Part shown: piece by piece, positions 1 through 10,411 of the stretch
Position numbering within the stretch: the first letter of the stretch is position 1
Layout: each line of letters starts with the position of its first letter
Origin: Rhodocollybia butyracea
Taxonomy: Eukaryota > Basidiomycota > Agaricomycetes > Agaricales > Omphalotaceae
NCBI GenBank assembly: GCA_015501585.1
Contig: JADNRY010000010.1
Location: 1 to 64,000, forward strand
DNA: 64,000 nt
Direction: 5' to 3'
Notes under the pieces: generated by a model
Told to the model about the DNA's origin: nothing
Databases searched by the model: none
The model's input: only the letters and a program-made list of their open reading frames with translations
Position numbers and translations under genes: made by a program

Positions 1-1860
1 TGCTCCGTCCGCGTTCATACACCCTTTCCCCGTATATCCGAGCTTTGATTTTTGCCTATTTGATAAGCCAGAGTCGGTGAAGCTTCTTCCTCATCCTGTT
101 CATCTTCCATAATTCCACGAATGTGATGCGATTGACCGGAAGACGCGAGGCATTTAGAAGTGACGAGGGATATGAGAGAGTAGAGGTGTTTGAGAGAGTA
201 GGATAGTAGACGTTCGGCTTGGGACATATTTCTGTCGATATAGTGATATCGTCAGTTACACTTGGCGAAGCAGAAAGAGAAATGGAATCTGACCAATTCT
301 AGCTTCCCTAACGCGCCCAAATATTGCCATCAGCACGCCTTTCCCAGCTGCTTTCGTGTACTCCGCAAAGCGCGCTCTACGGCTTCCTTGGCGTCTTCGA
401 TGTCAAGATTGAACGCCGGATGAAAGACTTGGGCATAGAATGAAGGTCCAGCGGGTGTGACGCTTCCATTCCTAGAGATTGTTGTCAGCCACCCCGCAAA
501 CAGGTAATAAAGTTTACGATACTTGCTGAATCGCTCTCGTACCTCAAAAAACTATGTTACGACTTCTGCATACCCAGAGATCGGATGCCTGACCACTCTG
601 CCTATGTATCGTTAACGATTTCCTCTCCTAGCTTCGAGGCATTATTGGACCTTCCAACGCATTGCTTCTCCGGGAGTGGAGGCAGAGCGATTCCTGGAAG
701 CCTACGGGAGAGTCCAGTGTGAAGAATGATGAAATGGGAGAAGCGGCGCTGGGCGGTGAAGAGGAGTCGGGATGAGGATTGAATATTGAATAGCGAGGTG
801 ACGTTGTACACAGTATAGGCACCAGAAAGTATAGAAGTTCGTTTGGACGATGACTTTGAACGATGGAAGTTTGGATTTCCGAGCATGCCCAGTATCGACA
901 AAATGACGATCAGCTGAGGATGTGTTGATACCGGAAATGTGCTCTTCAGCTTCGACAAGCTCTGTATCGACACGTTCTTCATCTTCAGAGAACAAAGTCT
1001 TTTCGTGGCTCGGCCAGACGCCCTCGTCGAAGTATGTAGTCGCAGTGATGACTGTATCTGCAGCTTTACCCTTTGGAACCCATTCTTCTGCTCTGTTGGT
1101 CACGAAATTCAATAAAAGCTCGGGAACATCAGTACGTTCGAGAATGGTAGGTGCCGAATGAGTATTTCTGACAGAATTTCTGGGGGTTATTGAGCTTGAA
1201 GTTGGTGTCCAATGCCGTCTAGATTGTGTTGATGCATCTGCCTCGAAGGTAGAAGTAATATCTGATGTAAACTGGCAATTTCCCTCAGCGTCTTGTCAGA
1301 GCAAAGAGCAAGCAACGCACATATAATAAACCCATTTCGCCTTGTACATCGCTCACTAGACTCCAACCATCGGTAACTTCTTCTTTGACCACTTGAAGCT
1401 CATCTCCGGCGCGAACTGTGAGCTCACGAAACTCGGTTTTTCCGTCAAAGAATGCTCTTGCTGTCCTCCAGGGGTTCGTCGAATGACTCGCTATTGGTGG
1501 AGAGCTGGTGTAAGGTCCATGCTGTGGAAGCGTTGATACTGGCGTCGAATTCTACTGCAGAATGAGGGCGAGTTACACTAGACGGACCCATGAACTTTTG
1601 CGGATCGTGGAAGAGTCGCCATGAGGTCTCTCGGCTGTCAGTGTGTCCATATCAAACTCGCAAACTTGATTCCGCCTGTGAGTGACGATCGAAATCGCCT
1701 ACAAAGTCCTGCAGCTGAGTTCTGGCTAATAAACTTAGTGTGAGTATAAGCGCTCGCTCTTCCGAGTTTCCGATCAACCGGCAATCCATCATCAAATTCA
1801 AAGTTGGCCGCAAGTTGCCCGACAATGGTCTTGAGCTTGGGGCCTAGGAGGACCTAGGGC
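1..1860 (-). pseudogene. Decayed PX + SH3 (sorting nexin 9-like) gene, copy 1
   Basis: Read on the minus strand, about 1300-1480 encodes a recognisable SH3 domain (ARAFFDGKTEF, then GDELQV, then DGWSLV, ending GLLYV). About 600-830 encodes a PX-type segment (GAYTVYNVTSLF, then QRRFSHFIILH, then LPGIALPPLPEKQ). SH3 followed by PX is the order in SNX9/18/33-type sorting nexins, which couple membrane binding to endocytic actin. The PX end is broken: the stretch that should continue as EARRG...GRVVRHPISGYAEVVT has an in-frame TAA and a TAG (about 530-640 on the minus strand). An upstream exon (about 1740-1840) reads PKLKTIVGQLAANFEFDDG. The 3' part runs off or decays toward position 1. A second copy lies at 5.3-9.9 kb. 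I call it a pseudogene because of the two stops; unusual introns that remove them cannot be excluded. Confidence 0.6.
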
Positions 1861-2476
1861 ACGTAGACGCCGTGGGTCGGTGCTGCATACTTAGTGCAGG
1901 GAGCGGAAATTCACCATAGGGCTACCAAAAGCGAGGGTCCCTTTAACGGTAAGCTCACATTTACAAATTACGCCGCGTGAAGAGGCATGAAGCGGTGAAC
2001 CATTATATCTGCCTTTCACCAATTACACCTCCTGGTTTTATCGAGTCACCCTGTTATTGTGGGAATATATCTTGAGATAGGCTACATGGCCGGATACTTC
2101 GAAGGAGAGAGCGAGAAGTAGCTGATTGCTACTTGAGCAAAGCCGCATACACTATAAGGGTCCTCCACTCGGATGGCCGATCCACGGATGCGAAGGAGTG
2201 GATGCTTGCCTTAGATGCACTGGATATCCAGAAATGAAAACCCAAGACACCTGCTCATTTTTGGGAGATCATTCTTCGAACATATCATGCAAAGGCTGTG
2301 GTTTACTAGACAGATAGAGGACAGAGTGCCCGTACACACGCATAGTACACCGAATCCCACCTCTACACGACACCATCAACAAGTTATTACAAGAGCCTTT
2401 GCTCCCTGTGCCTTAGTACCTCAGACACGAAGCGAAATAGCTGGACAGATAGACGTGTGAGTTTGTGAAATGTCCA
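1861..2476. other. Intergenic, no gene seen
   Basis: No ORF here has family resemblance, codon-like structure or consistent splice signals. It lies between the decayed SNX9-like gene and the 3' end of the secreted-protein gene. Confidence 0.5.
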
Positions 2477-3201
2477 TCAATTCCCCATGTCCTTCCATTT
2501 CGCTGGTTTCTAGGTTGCACATATTCACACACTATGAGGAAGGCCAATACACAGCAGTTGGTGACTTACTTTAGCGGTGTATCCATTGTCAAAGACTTGT
2601 CCGGAACCGGGTGGACCGTGTACCCCTCTTATAATCAATCCCCATCCTTGACTAAGGTCTTCTCCACTCCTGCTTATTGACCCTTCTCCACGATGATCAC
2701 CATCTACGTGGGTTGAGCGAGGCAACTTGAAGGTAAAGAACCACCCGAAACGCTGTGATCGGTTTAGTGGCGCTCCGGGATGAGGAACATTGCGCCAGAC
2801 ATATTTCAGTGTGTAGGGAGTAGTAATTTTGTCATAGGGATCAACTTTCAGCAGTTCGTGTTTGTCTATAGCACAGTAAAAAGCGGATTTCATCAAGCTC
2901 TTCACCCCGTTGTGCATATCCTGGATACGTTTTTGTTCTGCAGTTTGTTCCTCATCAGAGAGTCTAGTATGCATCCAGATGGCATGCGCCACGCTACTCA
3001 CTCCATATTCGAACGTAATGGCGATGTTCAACTGGAGGGGAGTGGCCGGAGGGGTTCGCTGAGCGATCGAGACGACGGACGAGTCCTGCATGGGTCAAAT
3101 AAGTATGAGATTTGAAAGTACTCGAAAGTACTCACAGGGAGTGGTACCGCGTATGTAGTGCATGTAAATGCAAAGATAGCAAAGATAGGATTCAATCGCA
3201 T
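2477..3201 (-). CDS. Small secreted protein, function unknown (204 aa)
   Basis: Three exons give an open frame: 3136-3201, 2570-3085 and 2477-2509 (615 nt, 204 residues). Both introns have canonical ends (GTGAGT...GCAG and GTAAGT...CTAG) and are in phase 0. The first exon is almost exactly a signal peptide: MRLNP, a hydrophobic run IFAIFAFTCTTYA, then AVPLP as a likely cleavage region. The mature part is hydrophilic, with a helix-like charged stretch (SDEEQTAEQKRIQDMH) and a Gly/Ser-rich end. Only one Cys is seen in the mature region (FYCAID), so it is not a Cys-rich effector. I do not recognise a domain. The small last exon ends KPAKWKDMGN. Location outside the cell is inferred from the signal peptide only. 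Confidence 0.6.
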
Positions 3202-4214
3202 GTTGTCGTAAGGAGACGGGGTGGGAGCGGACTCTTGTGCGAGGGATTTTTGACCAGCAAAAAAAGACAAATCCTGAGTATCAAACTTGAGGGTATCTGC
3301 TTTGTCGAGTGGTTTTTATGAAGAATTTGGATGGGACGAGCCGGTTCCAGCCTGAGGCCCGGTTACTCGGTTTACTTGGTTACTGAGTTCACCCTGAACT
3401 CGAAGTTCGAACAAACTTCCTGAGTTTCGTATTTCTATATCTTAAAGCGCGCATACTCAGCTTTCTGAAACTTTTTTTCCCTCATGGCTGATATGTACCA
3501 AGGGCCCAAAGAGACATGCGCTTGGGGAGCATGCAGTTTGGGGTGGACTGGAAGCCGCTTCACTGTAAAAGTCCGAGTGTAAATCACTATCCAGTGCCGT
3601 CAGCTCATGATCAGTTACCAGCAGTAGTAACACTGTAGTAACCGGTGGCCTCCAGCGGCCTAGGTGCGGATTCACTGCTTCTTTTAAGCGAGATTCACGT
3701 TTGATTCACGTTTCAGGCTGTTTCAGGTGAACTTGTTACCACTGGCCCTGAGCAGCCTTGAGCCCGCTCTATCGATAACAAATCGATAACAGGCTACAAC
3801 AATTTTCGCTGCGCCTCACCTAGGGCCGCATACTTACTTCCATTTCAAAAAAAAAAAAAAGATAATCCCTCACCTTTAAGTACACGGCCAAACCTTAGAA
3901 TGCACTCAGTCTAAAAGCCGAAGGCGGCCCCCCGGTTCCAATTCCGGTTTTAGGCCTGGGCTAAAATATCACCAACTGAGTCTTAAATTTCGAAGATAGC
4001 ACCTAGTTTGATTTCTTTTTTGCTTTTATACTCAAACTCAAACCTGGTTCTAACTTCCCGTCATACTCCAAAGCATTCTGTTGTTTTGCAACCCAGTCTC
4101 AGCCAATGCGCTCCCGTGACTGTGATAAATGCGGTGGGCGTATTTTTACCACGGTTCGTTTTTTTCCTTTAAGTTTTCGTCTCCCTCTCGCTTTTCGCTC
4201 GTCGTCGGCGCTTT
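3202..4214. other. Intergenic, repeat-like remnants
   Basis: No gene recognised. It contains short self-similar C/G-rich strings of the type CCGGTTCCA...CCGGTTTTAGGCC (about 3925-3960), echoed at about 42980-43020, and a 14-nt A run near 3847. This suggests old repeat debris. Confidence 0.4.
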
Positions 4215-4430
4215 GGCAATGAAACGTCCTCAACGTTCCCTCACCACTTCCTCAATACTTCCTCAACACTTCCTCAACACTTTCTTAGCACTTCCTCAAC
4301 GCTTTCTCAACACTTCCTCAATGCTTTCTCAACGCTTCCCGCCTCCTCAGTGTTTCCTCAACGCTTCTCATCGTTTCCTTATCGCTTCCTCAATGCTTCC
4401 TCAACGCCCTCAACGCCCTCAATCTTTCAA
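4215..4430 (+). repeat. Degenerate 12-bp minisatellite
   Basis: About 215 bp are built from imperfect units close to TTCCTCAACRCT (12 bp), with CGT/TGC variants and a 9-bp variant (CCTCAACGC) at the end. It is translatable because the unit length is a multiple of 3, but the peptide is low complexity and not credible as a gene. Confidence 0.8.
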
Positions 4431-5290
4431 ACTTCTACTTCAGCTCTCAATGTTTCCTCAATGCCTCAAAGTGTAGCTCATCATTCAAGCTCCTCATGCT
4501 CAATACATTAGGCAAGGTTTCTTTTTGTGTATATTGGTATCTGCTAACGATCTTCTTCTATTCAGGCTGGCCTCAACGCTTACCAGTCCATCAGGTGAGC
4601 TGTGGTATTATCTGTTTCTGGTATTCGAGTATTGTATGCTCAATAGTTAAGGTAACATATTTCGTACGTAGTATAATCTGAATATACATATCACGAACAT
4701 TATTTGTATGCTATTTCTGAGCGAGGAATAAATGGGTACAAACGGAAAAGAATCGGGCGCAAACGGGTAAAAAACGATGAAACACTATGCAGTGTCTGGG
4801 CTAAATTATTTTGTCCCCAGGTTGAATATTTTTGTACCTGGCACTACCTTCAAACCGGGGCAATCTTATCATTTTTGCACTGCGTGCCAACTAGGTTAAC
4901 CCTGGCCTGGAATTTTTGGGGTTCAACTCAGTTTAACCCAGGAGGCCGCCTGTGTAGGCTGTCGAATGGTAGTAAGTAGTAGTAAGTGCGGCAACAATCA
5001 CGCCACAATCACGAATGCGGCCATTCCAAGTCGATTAGGGCGCCCCTGTCAGCGGTGGGCCGTGGTGTGAGGGCTTGTGAGAGGGATGGATGTACATTGT
5101 ACAGTATAAGACGAATATTTTGCACGCCTACTGGCTCTGGCACACAGCGGACAGCCAAAACAGTCCATACGGCATGGAAGCATATCTTAGAAATGCCTCA
5201 AATATGTTTATTTGGGGCTCGAACCATGAGTTAACCTTGAGCCACCGACCTCATTATCGTGCTCTTGGCATTCAATCTGTGATCAGCAAG
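4431..5290. other. Intergenic, no gene seen
   Basis: AT-rich stretch with only short ORFs that resemble nothing. A short GT-AG-like segment at about 4590-4675 is not enough to build a gene. Confidence 0.4.
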
Positions 5291-6061
5291 AGAGGCCATT
5301 TTGGCCGAAGAGGGACTGGCAGTGCGGGAGCTATTTGTGTAGCGGACGGTTGGTTTACAGCAGGTTGTGGGGTGGGAGGCTTTAGTGCTGGAGGAGATGG
5401 GACTGGGGATGATTCGGGCTCGGCAGGAGGCTTGGGGAACTGAGGTCGTGGGGGAGCCTCAAATTCTTCAGGCTCCGGCTCTGTAAATAACGGACGAGAG
5501 CATCTTCAGGGCATCTTCAGGAGGGGGCGTTGGGTGATGGGATGGAGCCGGACGCTCCCATTCCTAGTGAAGGATATTTCTGTCAAGCAGCACGCAAACA
5601 GATCATACCGCGAAGGTGGAAGTAAAATTCAATGTGGACTGGTAATATCTTTATCGTCTTGTCAGAGGGCAAGCAACGCACTATGAAATAAGACCTCGCT
5701 AATATTTCGCCTTGTACATCGTTGACTAAACTTCAACCATCGGCAGCTCATCACCGGCGCGACATGTGAGCTCTCGAAACTCGGCTTTTCCGTCAAAGCC
5801 ATACAACGCTCTTGCCGGTCTTCGATTCTCCTCGATTCTTCTTCGTCGGATAGTTCGCTATCGGTAGAGAACTGATGCAAAGTCCATGCTGTGGAAGCGT
5901 TGAAACTGGCGTCGAATTCAACTGTAGAATGAGGGCGAGTTACACGGCCCCTACTAGACGACCAAGAATCGTTATGAATTCTCTTGGCTCTCACTGGTGT
6001 GTCCATGTCAGGCTTGCAGACTTGATTCTGCCTGTGAGTCGCGATTGGAATCGCCTACAAA
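5291..6061 (-). pseudogene. SNX9-like copy 2, 5' portion relative to the transposon
   Basis: Minus-strand paralogue of the SNX9-like copy 1. The SH3 start is recognisable (ARALYGFDGKAEFREL, then CRAGDEL, about 5740-5840). It is out of frame with its own upstream exon (NSTPVSTLPQHG...), which copy 1 keeps in frame, so at least one indel has broken it. The stretch also stops early inside the SH3 domain. On the 3' side (5300-5470, minus strand) is a proline-rich segment (APPRPQFPKPPAEPE...), plausible as an SH3-protein linker but not shown to belong. The copy is interrupted at 6061 by a DNA transposon and resumes at 9697. Confidence 0.6.
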
Positions 6062-6110
6062 TGGCGGTGGGCAAGGCCTGTGAGAAAAACGGCGGGCGCC
6101 TAATCGTGGG
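6062..6110 (+). repeat. Left terminal inverted repeat of the 3.6 kb transposon
   Basis: Starts TGGCGGTGGGCA. Pairs with the reverse complement of 9648-9696; 12 perfect bases, then about 35 imperfect. Confidence 0.8.
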
Positions 6111-6502
6111 AAACCAGCCACATGGCGGTTTCCCGTGTTCCCCCTCGTACCACATGAACGAGGTCATAGATCACTTAACTCTTGGTAGACAATATTTTCG
6201 AAAATGATTTGTCTAGTTGGATATTCAGTTTCGTGAATTTAGAATAGTAGTTAGTGTCAATACATTGCTATGTCTGCTGTTTTGGTAGGTCAAGGGGGAT
6301 TGAACACTTGCAAGGGCCATAACAACGTGAAAATGAACACAAAACAGGTTCGGGTAAGGAATATGAATCGAGTATCATACTGTGCTTATTCTATAGCGAG
6401 GTCTATCTAGGTGAAAGCATACAAAGCATCAAGCACGAGTTGAGCACGAGCATGGTAAAGTGATATATGTAGCAGAATTTTACTGCTAGCACTAGAATAC
6501 AG

Positions 6503-9193
6503 CTAGGCCATTTCCATTCCATCAATATCGTAGTCCATATCATAGTCCATGTTGTCCATATTGTCCATATCAACGTCATTATCCATCGAATTTTGCAATC
6601 TTTCTATCATCGCTTCCATTGACCCCCGTGGGGCTTGATTCACATCATTTGTCGAGATGCTGGACAGCGAACCAGCAGTAGGATCCGCGATTAATCTAAA
6701 CATAGATTAATCCAGAACGAACGGGAAGAGAAATAAAAAGAGAAATAAAAGAACTCACACTCGAGTTGCAGCTGCAAGGACAGCAGACTGCAAAATTGGC
6801 TTGAGACTAACAGACTTCTGTGTGACTTTTGCGAGGACTGGATCGTTCCGAACATTCTTGTAGATGCGGAACTGGTCCATGAGCTCCTTGACATTCATTT
6901 TGACAATCTGGTCACTGTCCAACACAAGTCCAATTGCATCTAAGCGAGCTGTCTCGTCAGCTCGTTTCTGAACCATTTCGGGGCTGAGAGCATCAACAAA
7001 CTTTTGACCATTAGGAGCAGATCGAATTAGACCCATGTATGGCCATGATAACACAAGACCATCAACGGCCATAGCAGCAAGCTCACAGAGTGTTTTGATG
7101 CACTGGAGGCCTTTGAGAGCATTTCCCTCGAGATGATTGGGACCCATCTTGGTCTTTCCGTCGCAAATTTCCTCGATGAGATCCTGGTAGTCATCACGAA
7201 AGACTATGAGTTCTGCGGCGGCATAGGAATGAGAGTTATAGCGTGTGTTGGAAACATCGGGGAAACGTTTAGATGCCTCGGACGCAGGCATATCATACAT
7301 GTCTTGCTTCCGAGCTTGCATAAACATTCGATGTTTATCCTGGTACCCGGTCTCATGGTTCTTATGACGAAGGAGTGCTCCAGCGAGTTCAGTAAGTTTA
7401 ACCCCGCCACGTGAACAGGATGCGACACATTTTGCGAGGGCTTCGGGGTCGGTATTATTCTTGGCTATCTGTATTGCAACCTCTGTGGCTTTGTTGGCCA
7501 AATCACATGGACCTTCGAGTTTTTCCCGTTTCCATGTTTCCTGCATCTCAACAACACCATAGCAAAAGGAGTTTAAACACTTGTGTGCACCGCATCCAAC
7601 GAAGAAGAAAAGACAGAGAAGACTTGCTTCATTATCTGGGAGTAATTCAAACACTTCCTTTCCAATGCGCTGTTCCAGGAGATCGAGCGAGATTTGGCTG
7701 CGCTGAGATTCAGAGCTACTCAGAGTGAGTATGTAAAACTAACCAGATAAAAATTAAAGTACTTACAGTTCATCAATAGCCTTGAACAGTTTCCCAGCAG
7801 CTTTGACAATGTCGGTGTCAGTAATTTTTATCACCTCACTCATGATATCAGTGGCAGACATTAATTTCATCTTCTCCATTGCAAGGTCGTGGTTCAAGAT
7901 ATGATCCTTCTTCTCCTTCGTAAGTCGAAAGTCCTTCTTGCCATCAGCAGCATGGTCCTTGTGCTGATAGACCTGTTTCCGAAAGTAATCGTCAGGTTCC
8001 ATGGTCTGGCCATCACGTTTTGCCAGTGGACTTTCAGAGTACGCATTTGCGATCTTCATGCCTAGCTCAATTGATCCCTCAAATTGTCGTTGAGCAGTAT
8101 GATCAAGAGCAGGGGCAACTTCAGCAAATCGCGTCGCTGTCTTCCAAGTTGAAGGATCCGAATCATCAACCCCAGGTTCATAGGTGGGTGCAGAGAGAGT
8201 TATAGAGCGAGACTCTTGAGTAATACCACTAACTGTTGTCCCATCACTGCCTTCTCCGAAAGCCAAGGTGTTTGTGATCTCTCTTCCAAGCTGTATCAGT
8301 CCATAGATGCCACCTTCCTTGACACATCTTGCCCCAGTACGACGACTCATTACTCGCTTGACAAGAATACCAAATGCCTCGCCACAAGATCGAATCGCAA
8401 GATCGACATTCCGGCATCCCGCGCGTTTAAGCTGACGATAGAGTTTACGGGCAGAGGCTGTAAAGATGCCTTTGTTGGTAGGTTTCCATACAGCGACTGT
8501 CTCTAACTTCATACGAGTGGATGCAAGAGAGCTTTTTGCACGTTGTACCTGTTTCCGAAGAGCATAGATTTCTTTTTGAAGGGAAGAAACTTGTTGACAA
8601 AGAGTGGAGGTAAGAGCGGTCGAAAAAGAAAGTGATTCCTTGAGTTCAACTACTTCAAGTTGGAGCTGGGTGTTTTTGGGCTCAGCAAGATCAATAATGA
8701 CATGCAATCCCAGTATTTCCTTCTCGTACTTCTTCCTTTCCCTTCTGGCTTTTCTTTGAAGTGCAATCTTCTCCTTCTTTGACTTGACTTTACAACTGTG
8801 TAATTCATTCAAAGTTCTACCACGGGCAAAGCGATGGCGGGCTATATCGGATACGAGAGTGGAGTTTTCGGCCTTCAGATCATCCAGTGAAGCCAGAAGA
8901 GTGAGATTTCGTTCAGAAAGTGAGAGTATTTTTGATTCCCGGGTCTGTGTATCCAATACTGCCTTTGAGACCTTTTCCTTCAGTTCAGCTATCTCTAGAA
9001 CCTTCTCGTCAAGCACAGATTTCAGCAATCCAATATCGGCCCTTTTCTTTGTCTTAGAACGCGTCGATGCGGACGGACTAGTGGCTTCAAAAAGAACGGG
9101 AGGAGTTGTATTTTCGTCAGGTTCATTTTTAGATCTAGAAGCATGTAGAGCCTTCAGTTGAGCAATTTTGGCTGCAGATTTCCGGGCAGGCAT
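6503..9193 (-). CDS. Putative transposase of an undescribed mushroom family (858 aa, hAT-like residue order)
   Basis: Three exons (7767-9193, 6759-7715, 6503-6695; 2,577 nt) splice cleanly in frame. Start ATG at 9193. Residues about 55-235 are basic, coiled-coil-like. From about 236 the protein matches a family I recall as widespread and unnamed in Agaricomycete genomes (WKPTNKGIF, then SDGTT, then HKDHAADGKKDF, then VGCGAHKCLN, then FPDVSNTRYNSH). The order resembles hAT-type RNase H transposases: D317 (SDGTT), D413/D417 (DHAAD), C517-x2-H520, R634-Y635 (SNTRY, compare the TRW motif), and E672 or E687 in the last helix. This comparison is inference. The C-terminus is an Asp/Met-rich tail. 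It is the only gene inside an element with TIRs and a target duplication, which strongly supports a transposition role. No frame breaks are seen, so it may be active. Confidence 0.7.
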
Positions 9194-9647
9194 GGTATAG
9201 GGCGTAATAAAGGGTATAAGAGCAAGATAGTAAGCTAGAACGCGGTCCAGCGACGCGAATCGACGCGTCGTAGTTGGTGAAAGGCAACAGCCTAGCGTGG
9301 GAATAAGTAATCACACTCATCTTGCTTTGTCAAATTTTCGGTTTCTTAATTCAGCTGTATATCATGTTCATCACAGAAGTAAGTAGGCAAAAAGTCGACG
9401 AACATCTTGATGATTCCTTATTTCAAGCTGATTCTTCTCCGAAAAAATTCGGTACATAATTAGACACAGTTTTGCTTGCATTCAAATCGACGTATTCGTC
9501 AAAACCAGTTTACTAAAGATTTCTGCTTGAAATAAAGAGCGATACATATTTATTATGATTTTAGATATACCTTACAGAATCGCGAAGGGACCGCGAGATT
9601 AACTTTAGGACAGCAAGAGCTGTAGTGAGAACGTGGTTTAGCGGTGG

Positions 9648-9696
9648 GAAAATCCTAAGCGCCCGCCGGTTTTTTCATAACGAATGCCCACCGCCA
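9648..9696 (-). repeat. Right terminal inverted repeat of the 3.6 kb transposon
   Basis: Ends TGCCCACCGCCA on the plus strand, the exact inverse of the left end. Followed directly by the second CTACAAA (9697-9703). Confidence 0.8.
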
Positions 9697-9880
9697 CTAC
9701 AAAGTCCAGCAGCTGAGTTGTTGGTATATAACCGAGAACAGTGAAAGGCTGGTATAAGCGCTCGCTCTTCCAAGCGGCATCAAAGTTGGCCGAGTCTCGG
9801 CAGAAGAGAAGCAGGACGCACTCAATACTGTTGGTCTTCCGAGTGTGAACTCGGATTTGGAGCGCGAGGGTCTGAAGAGA
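9697..9880 (-). pseudogene. SNX9-like copy 2, other side of the transposon
   Basis: Continues the SNX9-like copy after the insertion. AAAGTCC-GCAGCTGAG and the GCGCTCGCTCTTCC block match copy 1 at 1704-1765, and AAAGTTGGCCG matches 1800-1810. The reading frame is not preserved. Confidence 0.6.
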
Positions 9881-10090
9881 GTTGTTATGGCCTTTAGGAC
9901 CGTAGTGAAATGACACTTTCTTCCAAGTGGGCTGGCTGTTTGAGTCGAGGAGAAATTTGATGATGTATGGAAAGGGATGGACAAAAGACAAGTCACTTGC
10001 GCAGTGTAATATCTGGCTTCTGCGCATAAGCTACAGACCAGCACAACAAGCAACGCGACGATATATCCCACCGCACGCTGTAAGTTCACC
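9881..10090. pseudogene. Rearranged fragments of the SAM-methyltransferase gene
   Basis: About 9890-9975 resembles the central part of the methyltransferase genes at 16.7 and 18.1 kb, but in the opposite orientation. About 10006-10090 resembles their 3' end in the normal orientation (minus strand reads SVAYAQKPDI, as in both intact genes). The two pieces face each other, so an inversion accompanied the copying. A hydrophobic ORF across 10000-10098 that looks like a signal peptide is a frame artefact of this remnant. Confidence 0.5.
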
Positions 10091-10411
10091 CCAGCCACTT
10101 ATCCGATTCAAATTTATGGTCCCCGCAGACAGACTCTGCGCATTTCGAGCACAGAAAAACTGATTCGTCCAGCTGAGTTTAGTACACAGCGCCAAATCGC
10201 AGCACAACTCATTTGAGTTTCTTCAAAGATAGGATAAGGATAGTGCGTTTGAAGACAGCCCAGTCGATGCAATTACGAACTCCAGAAAGAAAGTTTTTCG
10301 TGGCTGATATCAGACCGTCCCATGGCACATAAAAATCCACATTTGTATAGTTTCAACGCTCAAATGAACATACGAATTGGAGAAAAGAGGTATGTATATG
10401 TAAGGATCGTG
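10091..10411. other. Intergenic, no gene seen
   Basis: About 320 bp between the methyltransferase remnant and the end of the F-box gene. No recognisable feature. Confidence 0.5.

Larger units (their letters stand above)
6062..9696 (-). mobile_element. Complete TIR DNA transposon, 3,635 bp, with 7-bp target site duplication
   Basis: The ends are inverted repeats beginning TGGCGGTGGGCA: 12/12 identical, then imperfect, with a second matching block GAAAAAnCGGCGGGCGC. The direct repeat CTACAAA flanks it on both sides (6055-6061 and 9697-9703). The paralogous unoccupied site survives in SNX9-like copy 1 (1699-1705), where GCCTACAAAGTCC is uninterrupted and matches both flanks. This fixes the element boundaries to the base. 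It carries one gene (6503-9193, minus strand). The left sub-terminus has a hairpin (GTGGGAAACC...GGTTTCCC, about 6107-6135). A 7-bp duplication is unusual: hAT normally gives 8 bp, P elements 8 bp and mutator-like elements 8-11 bp. Family assignment is open. Confidence 0.85.

Noticed and set aside
8020..9161. Plus-strand ORFs inside the transposon
   Set aside because: Antisense to the putative transposase; Ser-rich composition is a mirror of the coiled-coil codons.
9697..10098. 133-aa minus-strand ORF with a signal-peptide-like start
   Set aside because: It crosses SNX9-like and methyltransferase remnants in shifted frames; the hydrophobic start is an off-frame reading of the methyltransferase 3' end.
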